Shown: piece by piece, positions 27,502 to 36,651 of the stretch
Layout: every line of letters starts with the position of its first letter
How positions within the stretch are numbered: the first letter of the stretch is position 1
Assembly: GCA_017560945.1 (NCBI GenBank)
Contig: JAFZDY010000007.1
Span: forward strand, 85,405 to 149,404
Source of the DNA: Bacteroidaceae bacterium
GTDB lineage: Bacteria; Bacteroidota; Bacteroidia; Bacteroidales; Bacteroidaceae
Direction: 5' to 3'
DNA: 64,000 nucleotides
Notes under the pieces: generated by a model
The model's input: the letters and a program-made list of their open reading frames with translations, nothing else
What the model was told of the DNA's origin: nothing
The model's database searches: none
Position numbers and translations under genes: made by a program

Positions 27502-28089
27502 ATGAGCGTACCTAAAACACAGAAACAATTGGTAGATGTAGCCAGGCAACTTATTGCCAAGAATGGTATAGACGATACGACGATGAACGACATTGCCGTT
27601 GCGTCCAAGAAGGGGCGTCGTACCTTATATACCTATTTCAAAAGCAAGGAAGATATCTATTTTGCCGTTATTGAATCGGAGTTGGATATGCTTATCGAAA
27701 TCATGCACAAGGTAGCATCCAAGGATATTTCACCTGATGATAAAATTTTGGAGTTAATCTATACACATTTGGATGCCATCAAGGAGGTGGTATCAAGAAA
27801 TGGTACTTTGCATGCCGATTTCTTTCGCGATATCAAGAAGGTCGAGCGTGCTCGCATGAGATTTAACTACAACGAAAAGTTGATTTTTCGCAAAGTGTTG
27901 CAGGAGGGTGTCGAGAAAGGTGTGTTTGAGATAGAAGACGTGGAGGTATATTCTGACATTCTGCATTGTTGTGTCAAGGGTATCGAGGTGTTGTATATAC
28001 GCGGAAGGATAGGAAAAGGAAAGGATCGTTCTACAATGAAGTCTTATGTAAAGAGTATTGTGGATGGTGCTTTTGGAAAGAAAAACTAA
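27502..28089 (+). CDS. TetR/AcrR-family transcriptional regulator
   Basis: 195 residues from ATG 27502, chosen because the longer frame begins inside the promoter. Residues 5-50 form the TetR helix-turn-helix (LIAKNGIDDTTMNDIAVASK, GRRTLYTYFKSKEDI). The C-terminal ligand domain is all-helical and unassigned. It lies 27 bases before fabG, and a TetR next to fabG is common in Bacteroidetes, so control of fatty acid synthesis is plausible but not shown. Confidence 0.9.
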   Translation: MSVPKTQKQLVDVARQLIAKNGIDDTTMNDIAVASKKGRRTLYTYFKSKEDIYFAVIESELDMLIEIMHKVASKDISPDDKILELIYTHLDAIKEVVSRNGTLHADFFRDIKKVERARMRFNYNEKLIFRKVLQEGVEKGVFEIEDVEVYSDILHCCVKGIEVLYIRGRIGKGKDRSTMKSYVKSIVDGAFGKKN

Positions 28090-28116
28090 ATTTTAACCAA
28101 TAAATAAATACAGATT

Positions 28117-28863
28117 ATGGGATTGTTAACTGGAAAAACAGCCATTGTGACAGGAGCTGCACGAGGAATTGGTAAGGCCATTGCCTTGAAGTTTGCATCA
28201 GAGGGTGCCAATGTGGCTTTTACCGATTTGGTGATTGACGAAAACGGATTGAATACCGAGAAAGAAATAGCTGCTTTCGGTGTGAAAGCAAAGGGATATG
28301 CGTCTAATGCAGCCAACTTCGAAGATACTGAGAAGGTGGTAAATCAAATTAGGGAAGAGTTCGGCTCTGTAGATATTTTGGTAAACAATGCAGGTATTAC
28401 CAAGGACGGTTTGATGATGCGCATGAGTGAGGCTCAGTGGGACGCTGTAATCAATGTAAACTTGAAGTCTGCATTCAACTTCATCCACGCATGTACTCCT
28501 ATCATGATGCGTCAAAAGTCAGGAAGCATCATCAATATGGCTTCAGTGGTGGGTGTGCACGGAAATGCAGGTCAGGCAAACTATTCAGCGTCAAAGGCTG
28601 GTATGATTGGTTTGGCTAAGTCTATTGCTCAGGAGTTGGGTTCTCGTGGTATTCGTGCCAATGCCATTGCACCTGGATTTATCATTACTGAGATGACCGC
28701 TGTATTGAGCGACGAGGTGAAGGCTGAATGGGCGAAGAAGATTCCTCTCCGTCGTGGTGGTACTCCTGAAGATGTGGCTGATGTGGCTACCTTCTTGGCA
28801 TCTGATATGTCTGCATACGTGTCAGGTCAGGTTATTCAGGTTGATGGCGGTATGAATATGTAA
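28117..28863 (+). CDS. fabG: 3-oxoacyl-[acyl-carrier-protein] reductase FabG
   Basis: 248 residues of the short-chain dehydrogenase family; reduces 3-oxoacyl-ACP with NADPH in the fatty acid elongation cycle. NADP site TGAARGIG at 12-19, NNAG near 88-91, catalytic Ser143, Tyr156 and Lys160 (YSASK), and the FabG-typical GFI.TEMT segment near 187-193. Follows the TetR gene closely, likely in one transcript. Confidence 0.93.
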   Translation: MGLLTGKTAIVTGAARGIGKAIALKFASEGANVAFTDLVIDENGLNTEKEIAAFGVKAKGYASNAANFEDTEKVVNQIREEFGSVDILVNNAGITKDGLMMRMSEAQWDAVINVNLKSAFNFIHACTPIMMRQKSGSIINMASVVGVHGNAGQANYSASKAGMIGLAKSIAQELGSRGIRANAIAPGFIITEMTAVLSDEVKAEWAKKIPLRRGGTPEDVADVATFLASDMSAYVSGQVIQVDGGMNM

Positions 28864-28870
28864 TATCATT

Positions 28871-28949
28871 ATGAATTGTGAATTATGAATTATGAGGATT
28901 TTTTTTGCTTCCTTGTAATTCATAATTCATAATTTTTAATTTATAATTC
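28871..28949. repeat. Inverted pair of 7-bp repeats (ATGAATT / AATTCAT)
   Basis: Left side: ATGAATT, GTGAATT, ATGAATT (28871-28891). Right side: AATTCAT, AATTCAT, AATTTTT, AATTTAT (28917-28944). The two sides are complementary and flank a T-rich loop, giving a hairpin that ends a few bases before the GTG start of the next gene. Confidence 0.8.
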
Positions 28950-28953
28950 CAAA

Positions 28954-29628
28954 GTGACAGTTATTTACGAAGACAACCATATTATTGTGGTAAACAAGTC
29001 GTCCTCGGAGATTGTACAAGGCGACAAGACGGGTGATGTACCTCTCTCGGAAATGGTGAAAGCCTATTTGAAGGAGAAGTATCAGAAGCCTGGCAATGTG
29101 TTCGTGGGTGTTACTCATCGTTTGGATCGACCAGTGAGCGGATTGGTTATCTTTGCCAAGACGAGTAAGGCGCTTAGCCGGTTGAATGAAATGTTTCGCA
29201 CGAGCGATGTACACAAGGTTTATTGGGCAATTGTAAAGGATGCTCCAAAGAACCCTGAAGGTGAATTGGTGCATTGGCTTGTGCGCAATGAAAAGCAAAA
29301 TAAGTCCTATGCCTATGAACGCGAGGTGAAGGATTCCAAAAAGGCCGTGCTCAGGTATCGTACGATAGGACGTTCGGACAACTACTCCCTCTTGGAGGTG
29401 GAGTTGCTAACGGGCAGACATCATCAGATACGATGCCAGTTGGCTAAGATGGGATGTCCCATCAAGGGAGACTTGAAATATGGTGCAGCGCGTTCGAATC
29501 CAGATGGAAGTATTTGTCTTCATGCTCGTCGTGTACACTTTGTTCACCCTGTGTCCAAGATGCCGATAGAGTTGGAAGCACCTCTCCCAGCAGGAAATTT
29601 ATGGAAGGCTTTCGAAGTAGAGAGTTAG
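28954..29628 (+). CDS. RluA-family pseudouridine synthase
   Basis: 224 residues from a GTG start; no in-frame ATG gives the complete N-terminal strand. It isomerises uridine to pseudouridine in RNA. The catalytic Asp58 is in THRLDRPVSG and the RluA-family motifs LLTGRHHQIR (about 147) and GDLKYGA follow. There is no S4 RNA-binding domain, so it belongs to the short single-domain group (RluA, TruC or RluC-like); the modified site cannot be told. It is 16 bases from tilS. Confidence 0.88.
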   Translation: MTVIYEDNHIIVVNKSSSEIVQGDKTGDVPLSEMVKAYLKEKYQKPGNVFVGVTHRLDRPVSGLVIFAKTSKALSRLNEMFRTSDVHKVYWAIVKDAPKNPEGELVHWLVRNEKQNKSYAYEREVKDSKKAVLRYRTIGRSDNYSLLEVELLTGRHHQIRCQLAKMGCPIKGDLKYGAARSNPDGSICLHARRVHFVHPVSKMPIELEAPLPAGNLWKAFEVES

Positions 29629-29644
29629 AAAGAGAGTAGATACA

Positions 29645-30997
29645 ATGCAACTACGACAAAGGACGATATTTCAACATCAAGTACAGACATTTATCGAGGC
29701 AGAGAAACTCTTCTGTACAAATGATTGCTTGTTGGTAGCCCTCAGCGGAGGAGCCGATAGTGTGGCTCTTTTGCATGTACTTTGTGCGTTGGGATATCAT
29801 TGCGTGGCAGCTCATTGTAACTTTCATTTACGAGGCGAGGAGAGCAATCGCGACGAGGCCTTTTGTCGTGCGCTTTGTGAACAATTGAACATACACTTGC
29901 ATGTGACTCATTTCGATACGATGGAGTATGCGAAAGAGAAGGGCGTCAGCATCGAGATGGCCGCGCGTGAGTTGCGTTATGCTTGGTTTGAGACCCTTTG
30001 TCAAGAAGAAGGATATACTTGTGTAGCCGTTGCCCACCATCGTGATGATAATGTGGAGACCCTGTTGCTCAACCTTGTTCGAGGTACTGGCATAGCGGGA
30101 TTAAGGGGTATGAAGCCTATAAATGGACTGGTTGTACGTCCCCTTTTGAATGTCACTCGACAAGACATATTGTCATACTTGAACATCATTGGGCAGAGTT
30201 TTGTGACCGATAGTACCAACTTGCAAGACGAGTATGTTCGCAATAAAATACGCTTGCAAATTATTCCCCTGTTAGAAAAAATAAATCCTCAGGTTAGCGA
30301 AAAAATTTCCGATAGCATTAGGCATCTGCGTGAAGTGGAGAGTATCTATGACAAAGCCATGCGAGAGGCTATCTTACGCGTGGCAGATGAGGCATGTAAA
30401 GTTGTCCATATACCCTCTTTACTTGCCGAGGTGGAGCCGCGTGCCGTACTCTTTGAAATCCTTCGCTCCTATGGTTTTGTATCTGCACAGGTAGATGATA
30501 TCTTTCGAAGTCTCACCGCTGAATCGGGCAGAAGTTTTATAAACAAAGGGTGGAAGGTGCTGAAGGATAGAGATTGCTTGTTCATACGTCCCAATCGTGT
30601 GGAGGAGAAGGCAGAGATAAGCATCGCTCATGCGCCAGCTGAGGTAACCTTAGGCAATGGTACGACGTGGGTGATGAATAGTTTTCCACTTGCACCTGAT
30701 TACCACATCCCTCGCACCCCCGATGTGGCGACATTTGATGCAGGTAAGGTGGAGTTTCCCCTTACTATTCGCCCATGGAGGAAGGGTGACAAGTTTGCCC
30801 CCTTTGGTATGAATGGACGTAAGAAACTTGTGAGCGACCTGTTGATAGACCTTAAACTCTCTCTCTTTGAGAAGGAAGCCCAACAAGTGGTGACCGATGC
30901 ACATGGTCATATCCTGTGGGTTATAGGCCTTCGGACGGACGAACGTGCGAGAGTGACAAACAATACAATGGATGTGTTAGAGATGAAAATTAAATAG
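29645..30997 (+). CDS. tilS: tRNA(Ile)-lysidine synthase TilS
   Basis: 450 residues. It modifies C34 of the tRNA-Ile CAU anticodon to lysidine, switching it to read AUA. The ATP-pyrophosphatase loop SGGADS is at 34-39, followed by HCNFHLRGEES and the HHRDDNVETLLLNLVRGTG segment typical of TilS. The C-terminal part (about 340-440, PFGMNGRKKLVSDLLIDLK) is the TilS tRNA-binding domain. Upstream is the pseudouridine synthase, so two tRNA/rRNA modification genes lie together; menA starts 8 bases later. Confidence 0.95.
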   Translation: MQLRQRTIFQHQVQTFIEAEKLFCTNDCLLVALSGGADSVALLHVLCALGYHCVAAHCNFHLRGEESNRDEAFCRALCEQLNIHLHVTHFDTMEYAKEKGVSIEMAARELRYAWFETLCQEEGYTCVAVAHHRDDNVETLLLNLVRGTGIAGLRGMKPINGLVVRPLLNVTRQDILSYLNIIGQSFVTDSTNLQDEYVRNKIRLQIIPLLEKINPQVSEKISDSIRHLREVESIYDKAMREAILRVADEACKVVHIPSLLAEVEPRAVLFEILRSYGFVSAQVDDIFRSLTAESGRSFINKGWKVLKDRDCLFIRPNRVEEKAEISIAHAPAEVTLGNGTTWVMNSFPLAPDYHIPRTPDVATFDAGKVEFPLTIRPWRKGDKFAPFGMNGRKKLVSDLLIDLKLSLFEKEAQQVVTDAHGHILWVIGLRTDERARVTNNTMDVLEMKIK

Positions 30998-31005
30998 AAA
31001 AGAAT

Positions 31006-31899
31006 ATGAAACATTCAATGAAAGAGTGGCTTATAGCCGTGCGACCGTGGAGTTTTCCTGCCAGTGCAATGCCTGTACTGACAACCCTTTGTTATCTTCA
31101 ATGGTCAGGTAAAGCAGAAGTAAATTGGCTTATTGGTGTATGGGCCTTAGTGAATATTATCGTTTTCCATGCTGCGGGTAATACGTGGAGTGACTATTTC
31201 GATTATCGCCGTGGAGTGGACACTGCAGAGACGGCAGGAGCCACTACACTAACCTCTGGTATGTTTCGTCCTGAGGAAATCCGTGCCTTGTCTCTTGGTT
31301 TGCTTGTAGTCGCTTTGGCTGGAGGCGTAGGATTGATGCTGATGACCGATTGGTCGCTTTTGTGGTATGGAGTAGGTGGCGCCTTATGTGTGTTACTCTA
31401 TCCCTATATGAAGTTTCGTGCATTAGGAGACGTTGTCATTGCCATTGCGTATGCATGGCTTCCCTGTTGGGGAACATCCTTGGTTGCTACTGGTCAGGTG
31501 GATATTAACACTCTTCTTTTGGCTCTTCCCCTTGGATGCATTACGGTGGCCATCCTTCATTGTAACAATACACGCGATGTGCATACCGATGGCAATGCCA
31601 ATATTAGTACATTCGCCATGAAGATAGGGCATGGCCGTGCATCAGTGCTCTACCAGTTCTATATGTTTTTCCCCTTTGTATGTGTTGTTGCATGCGTGGT
31701 AGCGGGACTTTTCCCTTACCTCTCTCTGCTTGCTTTTATCGCATTGCCCAATGCTTGGAAGAATGCTGCTTTGATGCGCCGTTGTCGTGTGGAGGATACT
31801 ACCGTCATTGCTCGTCTTGACGAAGGAACTGCTCAGTTGCAACTCATTTTTAGTTTGTTGCTCTCCGTATCGTTCATCATTTCATCGATTTGGTTATGA
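31006..31899 (+). CDS. menA: 1,4-dihydroxy-2-naphthoate polyprenyltransferase MenA
   Basis: 297 residues, a UbiA-family membrane prenyltransferase that joins a polyprenyl chain to DHNA in menaquinone synthesis. About eight or nine membrane segments. The two Asp-rich motifs are NTWSDYFDYRRGVD (about 59-72) and NNTRDVHTD (about 185-193). MenA is favoured over other UbiA members because of these motifs and the WSFPASAMPVL start region. ATG 31018 is an alternative start. Its stop overlaps the next start (ATGA). Confidence 0.9.
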   Translation: MKHSMKEWLIAVRPWSFPASAMPVLTTLCYLQWSGKAEVNWLIGVWALVNIIVFHAAGNTWSDYFDYRRGVDTAETAGATTLTSGMFRPEEIRALSLGLLVVALAGGVGLMLMTDWSLLWYGVGGALCVLLYPYMKFRALGDVVIAIAYAWLPCWGTSLVATGQVDINTLLLALPLGCITVAILHCNNTRDVHTDGNANISTFAMKIGHGRASVLYQFYMFFPFVCVVACVVAGLFPYLSLLAFIALPNAWKNAALMRRCRVEDTTVIARLDEGTAQLQLIFSLLLSVSFIISSIWL

Positions 31900-32513
31900 A
31901 AAAGTTGGTGTTGCTCATCCTATTGGCTTTCCTTTTATGGACTATCATGTTTTCACCATGGACGGCACCTTATGTGCCCTTTTGGTGGATGATGACAGCC
32001 TCGGCTCTTACACTTACCGTACTTTCATCCTTTGTCAACCATGGATGGTGGAAGAGAGTACGTTGGTCAGCCTCTGATATCATGATGGGGGTAACCATCG
32101 CCATAGCCTTATGGGGTGTATTTTGGGTAGGTGACAAGGTTAGTGCGTGGATGTTTCCCTCTTTTGCTCGTCCGCAGGTAAACCTCATATATGGTATGAA
32201 GGATGGAGAAAACCCATTTTTGCTTAGTGGTTTATTACTTTTCCTCATAGGACCGGCTGAAGAGATTTTTTGGCGTGGATATGTACAAGAGCATCTCTCA
32301 CGTCGATTCTCACCAAACATGGGATTTCTGCTTGCTACCGCTTGCTATACGTTGGTGCATATCGCTTCGTTTAACTTCATGCTCATCATGGCTTCGCTCG
32401 TATGTGGCGTGGCTTGGGGAGGACTCTATCGCCTTTTCCCTCAACGTTTCTCTGCCATCATTTTGAGCCATGCTTTGTGGGATGCAGCCGTCTTTGTATG
32501 GTTTCCCATATAG
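31896..32513 (+). CDS. CPBP-family intramembrane metalloprotease
   Basis: 205 residues from ATG 31896, which overlaps the menA stop codon. About six membrane segments. The family motif EExxxR appears as AEEIFWRGY (about 120), with a downstream YTLVHIASFNF segment (second His motif) and a third near ILSHALWD. These residues form the Rce1/abortive-infection type protease site. In bacteria such proteins take part in membrane protein processing or peptide modification; no substrate is evident here. Confidence 0.88.
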   Translation: MKKLVLLILLAFLLWTIMFSPWTAPYVPFWWMMTASALTLTVLSSFVNHGWWKRVRWSASDIMMGVTIAIALWGVFWVGDKVSAWMFPSFARPQVNLIYGMKDGENPFLLSGLLLFLIGPAEEIFWRGYVQEHLSRRFSPNMGFLLATACYTLVHIASFNFMLIMASLVCGVAWGGLYRLFPQRFSAIILSHALWDAAVFVWFPI

Positions 32514-32553
32514 AAGTCGCCCAATGTGTTGAAACAAGAAAATATTACATTCT

Positions 32554-32585
32554 TTTGGTTATTCGAATGGATTGTACTAAATTTG
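32554..32585 (+). promoter_or_regulatory. Promoter of the BASS transporter gene
   Basis: TTTG (32554-32557), 20 bases, TAAATTTG (32578-32585), 50 bases before the start codon. Confidence 0.65.
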
Positions 32586-32635
32586 CCACCCAAAAGAGGT
32601 CTCTTAATGACCTCCCTTTATATAATTTTTGAATT

Positions 32636-33592
32636 ATGTACGAAGAACTACTTAATCTCGATCCCGTTAAGATCAACTTCAACAAGACTGGTATGGACTT
32701 GTTGAACATCGCTTTGGCCGTCGTAATGTATGGTGTAGCCCTTGGTATCAAACCAGGTACTTTTGTAAAGGTGTTCCGTCATCCGAAGTCAATCCTTGCA
32801 GGTCTTATTGGCCAATGGATTGTATTGCCTGCGATAACTTTCATGTTGATTATCGTTTTTCACAAGTATATCACTCCTATGGTAGCCATGGGTATGATAT
32901 TGGTGGCTTCATGTCCTGGTGGGAATATATCTAATTTTATCACCTCCATTTCGAAAGGTAATCGTGAGCTTTCTGTATCGATGTCAGCTGTGACTACTTC
33001 TTGTGCAGTCTTTACTACACCAGCAAATTTTGCCGTGTGGGGAAGTCTTTACGTGCGTTACCTCAATCGTCATGCGGCTGAAGCGTTGCAGACACTCACT
33101 ATCCCTGTGTACGATATCTTCGTGACGGTATTTATTCTGTTGGGTGTGCCCTTGGCATTGGGTATTCTTACCACTCATTATTTGCCTCGCGTGGCTAAGG
33201 CGCTTAACAGACCTTTGCAATATCTCTCTATCTTAGTGTTCATTTTGATGGTACTTTTGGCTTTCCGTCAAAACTTTGACCTTTTCATGCAATACATCAA
33301 GTGGATATTGCTCATTGTGTTCATTCATAATGGTATTGCCCTGCTTTCAGGATACTGCTTGGGTGAACTTTCTGGCTTGCCACGTGCAGATCGTCGAGCC
33401 ATTACCGTCGAGTTAGGTATTCAGAATTCAGGATTGGGACTCATCCTCTTGTTTAACCCCAATATATTCCCTCCTGAACTACAAAACGGAGGTATGCTCT
33501 TCATCACCGCTTGGTGGGGTATATGGCACATTATTTCCGGCTTAACCATCGCATCCGTTTTCCGCTACCGAAGCTATAAGCGGGGAGAGTAG
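32636..33592 (+). CDS. Bile acid:sodium symporter family (BASS) transporter
   Basis: 318 residues with about nine or ten membrane segments. The BASS/SBF fold is shown by the ASCPGGNISNFITSISKGNRELS crossover region and the later ELGIQNSGLGLIL motif, which line the sodium and substrate sites. Family members move bile acids, pantoate, pyruvate or other organic anions; the substrate here is not determinable. It has its own promoter. Confidence 0.88.
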   Translation: MYEELLNLDPVKINFNKTGMDLLNIALAVVMYGVALGIKPGTFVKVFRHPKSILAGLIGQWIVLPAITFMLIIVFHKYITPMVAMGMILVASCPGGNISNFITSISKGNRELSVSMSAVTTSCAVFTTPANFAVWGSLYVRYLNRHAAEALQTLTIPVYDIFVTVFILLGVPLALGILTTHYLPRVAKALNRPLQYLSILVFILMVLLAFRQNFDLFMQYIKWILLIVFIHNGIALLSGYCLGELSGLPRADRRAITVELGIQNSGLGLILLFNPNIFPPELQNGGMLFITAWWGIWHIISGLTIASVFRYRSYKRGE

Positions 33593-33700
33593 GTATAATT
33601 GAATAAGAATTAAAATAAAATTAGTGACGAGTCTATACGACGCGTGATGTTTTAAATATTGAATTTTGATTCTTGAACTATAAATAAGAAACATACCATC

Positions 33701-34993
33701 GTGGAAGTATATAACAAGAGCTTTGGGTACACGTTTTTGCGTATCTTTTATGTAAACCCCATCATCAATATGTCGTTGCGTCGACTTACTGTGAGGGGTA
33801 AGGAAAATTTGCCCAAGGATGGGGCTGTCATCATTGGTTGCAATCATACGAATGCATTGCTTGATCCATTGGTCATCCTTCGTGCTATGAATCGTGCGAC
33901 GGTATTCATGACCCGTTCAGATGTCTTTCGTAAACCCATGTTGAAGAAGTTGTTTACTTTCTTCAAGATGCTGCCTATTTTCCGTATTCGTGATGGATAT
34001 ACAGCTGTAAAACAGAACGAGGAAATTATAGGCAAGTGTGTCGAGGTGTTGCGTCATGACTATCCGTTGGCTCTTTTTCCTGAGGCAACCCATCGTCCTA
34101 AACATTCTCTCTTGTCATTGAGTAAGGGAATCTTTCATATTGCCCTTGAAACCAATAAGAACATAGGTCACGAACGTCCTGTGTACATTGTGCCTATGGG
34201 CTTGGAGTATGGTAACTACTATCGCTATCGTTCCAATGTGGTTGCGACTTATGGCGAACCTATCAATGTAACTGAATTTGTCCGTCAGTATGAGGGGGAG
34301 GTTACTCCTGCTCGTATGCTTGCGATGTTGCGTGAAGAATTGAGTCTTCGTATGAGTAAGCTTATTGCCTACCTTCCCGATACGGAAGATTATGATGCAC
34401 AATGGGAATTGACAAAGCTTTGCACTGCGCAAATGCGTCCTCTCTCTACTGCAGAGCGATTGACACTCAATCAAACTGTCATCAGACATCTGGAGGAAAA
34501 GAAAGAACAACAGGATACTGAAACTGTTGCTTCTGTTTATACTGAGGCCTTAGAATTTAAGAAAGAACGTCGTTCGTGTGGTGTGCGCACCTCTTCTACG
34601 GGACACAAATATCCTTTGGCTGCTTCTATTGCCAATAGTATCGTGTTGCTTTGTACGTTTCCTTATTACTTGTTCTGTATGTTGATGGCACTTCCTTCGT
34701 GGGTACTTTCACATATTATCGTTGGAAAAATCAAGGATAAAGCTTTTGCTAATACGGCTCGATTAGGTGTCAATCTTATATTGTGGCCATTGCTTATATT
34801 GATTTGGACCATAGTTTTACTTTGTACAATGTCCCTTGTGCCAGCCTTGATATGCATTGCACTGATTATTCCTGCAGTAGCTTTTTTCTACGACTACAAT
34901 GCTTTTGCCATGCATACATTGAGCGATTGGAAATGGACATTTAATACTCATTTGCACTCGCGCCTTGCTAAGTTGCTCAAGTGGTGTAAGTGA
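33701..34993 (+). CDS. PlsC-like 1-acyl-glycerol-3-phosphate acyltransferase with C-terminal membrane segments
   Basis: 430 residues from a GTG start. The acyltransferase motifs NHTNALLD (NHx4D form, about 48-55) and FPEATHR (about 126) identify a PlsC-type enzyme that acylates lysophosphatidate or a related lipid. The C-terminal 130 residues add two to three strongly hydrophobic segments, an arrangement also seen in larger Bacteroidetes PlsC proteins. Substrate is inferred only from the family. A 9-bp inverted repeat and a MITE-like element follow. Confidence 0.85.
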   Translation: MEVYNKSFGYTFLRIFYVNPIINMSLRRLTVRGKENLPKDGAVIIGCNHTNALLDPLVILRAMNRATVFMTRSDVFRKPMLKKLFTFFKMLPIFRIRDGYTAVKQNEEIIGKCVEVLRHDYPLALFPEATHRPKHSLLSLSKGIFHIALETNKNIGHERPVYIVPMGLEYGNYYRYRSNVVATYGEPINVTEFVRQYEGEVTPARMLAMLREELSLRMSKLIAYLPDTEDYDAQWELTKLCTAQMRPLSTAERLTLNQTVIRHLEEKKEQQDTETVASVYTEALEFKKERRSCGVRTSSTGHKYPLAASIANSIVLLCTFPYYLFCMLMALPSWVLSHIIVGKIKDKAFANTARLGVNLILWPLLILIWTIVLLCTMSLVPALICIALIIPAVAFFYDYNAFAMHTLSDWKWTFNTHLHSRLAKLLKWCK

Positions 34994-35013
34994 TGTCGTT
35001 TGTATTATAATGA

Positions 35014-35050
35014 TTAGAGGATGCCCCCAAAATGGTATCCTCTAATTGTA
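35014..35050 (+). terminator. Possible terminator after the acyltransferase gene
   Basis: A perfect 9-bp inverted repeat, TTAGAGGAT (35014-35022) and ATCCTCTAA (35037-35045), followed by only a few T. A second, better hairpin lies in the element downstream. Confidence 0.5.
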
Positions 35051-35080
35051 TATATAGGTATATTCAAATGACCTTTGCTT

Positions 35081-35227
35081 ATTATTGCTGTCCGATAAAA
35101 TGTGTATTTTTGCTCATAGTTATAGTATTTGTCGCAAAACAAAATAACCCAAAAGGGCTGAATCCTGTAAATGGAATCAGCCCTAATTTTTATTCTTACA
35201 AAAAAAGTTTTATCGGACACCAATAAT
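35081..35227. mobile_element. 147-bp MITE-like element with 20-bp terminal inverted repeats
   Basis: The left end ATTATTGCTGTCCGATAAAA (35081-35100) and the right end (35208-35227, complement ATTATTGGTGTCCGATAAAA) agree at 19 of 20 bases. No transposase fits inside. It holds a promoter-like TATTTTTG (35105-35112) and an 11-bp hairpin (35155-35183, one mismatch) followed by TAATTTTTA. The same end sequence recurs at 63860-63879 beside a probable transposase, so this is likely an internally deleted relative of that insertion sequence. Confidence 0.7.
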
Positions 35228-35276
35228 TCTATTTATAAAAGTATCATAGAACTGCTATCGTAAAAATCTCATTTTA

Positions 35277-36611
35277 TCAGAACAAGTAATTAAATCCGAT
35301 GTTGTTCCAAAGTTTTTCTCCATCGCGTTTATCAAGAGCGCGGGCCATTTCTACAGATATGACGAAGTTGCGGTTCATCACTATCTTCAATCCACAACCG
35401 GCGGTAGCATGTAGCTTTTCTTCTTCGTTAGAGTAGAAGGGGTTGGCTTTGTATTCTCCTCCAGGTTGTTCACTCCATGCTTTGGCTGCTGCCTTCTGTT
35501 CATCGAGACGATAGGTCTGTATTACCTGACCCATATCGAAGAAGGGGTTGAGGGCAAGGTGGAAGTTTTGATTGATGAAGCGGAAGTTGACGAAGCGCCA
35601 ACGGAACTCAGTATTGAGCCATGCCATACCATTTCCTACCACACCATTACGGTTGATACCGCGTACGGATGCATTGCCTCCGAGTCCTTCGGTATAGACT
35701 TTGCGGAAGAAGAGTGTGTTGAGGTTGTTGATGAAATAGTAAGGAATTTCACCCGCTAATTTGGCTTGCACACCAAGGCGATAAGCAAAGGTGAGACGGT
35801 CTGCATAAACTGGAATGTATTGACTGCCAACGAAGGTAAAACTTAGGTTGCTATATCCTTCGCGGTCGATAATGTCTGGTGCACCCACAAGGGTGGCTTC
35901 GATGTTGACTCCACGTGTAGGATCACTATCGTGGTCGCGTGTGTCGTAAATGAGACCAGCTTTCAACTGAAGTACATTGCCACCATTGGCTTCGTTGTCA
36001 CGGATGAGCCCGTAGTCGCGATAATCTTGGTAGAGGCTGAATTGTCCGTCATAACCCTCAAGATTGATATTGTTGGTATAGATGTTGTAGTAACCAAGGC
36101 CGGCTGCCCAATAGAGGTCACCCTTGATACGGCGCTGAAGGCTGGTGACAAAACGGAATTGGTTGCGACGCATCCAATAGAATTCAGACTTTCCACCTTC
36201 GGGAACTCCGTAGTCTGAGCCAAAATAGGGAGAGGCATAGCCATTGAAACCATAAAAATCAAACTTCTTGGAATTGAAATAGGTGCAGTCGAAGAAGAGT
36301 TTCCCGTCTGGAATGAGTGTCTTGAAGTCGCCATAGCAACGTAGTAGTGAAGAACCTCCAGTGTAGGTGGATGCTTCGAGATTTATTTTGTAGTTGTATG
36401 ATGGGTAGTTACTTCCGTCTCCATAGTTGAAAATGTCAACGCAAGCACCATACTGGAAACCAAGATCGCTATCCCAGCCTACAACGGGTAGGGGGCCAAA
36501 GTTCCAACCTTCCTTAATGATCTCCTTTTTTTCGTTGTTTTGGGCTGAAAGTCCAAGTGTTGCGGCAAATAGCAACAGACAGGTAAGATTACGTTTCATA
36601 GTCCTTTTCAT
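35277..36611 (-). CDS. Omp85-type outer membrane beta-barrel protein
   Basis: 444 residues with a signal peptide ending at LSAQ. The body is an aromatic-rich beta-barrel with the surface antigen (Omp85 C-terminal) features: DTRDHDSDPTRGVNIEATL near the middle, VRGINRNGVVGN (the VRG motif) near 315, and a C-terminal Phe. No POTRA domains fit before the barrel, so this is the short patatin-barrel or TamA-like form rather than BamA. It probably acts as an outer-membrane channel or assembly factor. Last gene of the minus-strand run that begins at dnaN. Confidence 0.85.
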   Translation of the reverse strand: MKRTMKRNLTCLLLFAATLGLSAQNNEKKEIIKEGWNFGPLPVVGWDSDLGFQYGACVDIFNYGDGSNYPSYNYKINLEASTYTGGSSLLRCYGDFKTLIPDGKLFFDCTYFNSKKFDFYGFNGYASPYFGSDYGVPEGGKSEFYWMRRNQFRFVTSLQRRIKGDLYWAAGLGYYNIYTNNINLEGYDGQFSLYQDYRDYGLIRDNEANGGNVLQLKAGLIYDTRDHDSDPTRGVNIEATLVGAPDIIDREGYSNLSFTFVGSQYIPVYADRLTFAYRLGVQAKLAGEIPYYFINNLNTLFFRKVYTEGLGGNASVRGINRNGVVGNGMAWLNTEFRWRFVNFRFINQNFHLALNPFFDMGQVIQTYRLDEQKAAAKAWSEQPGGEYKANPFYSNEEEKLHATAGCGLKIVMNRNFVISVEMARALDKRDGEKLWNNIGFNYLF

Positions 36612-36651
36612 GTTTAGTTTGTTTTATATTTGTTAACTCTCACATTTGTCT

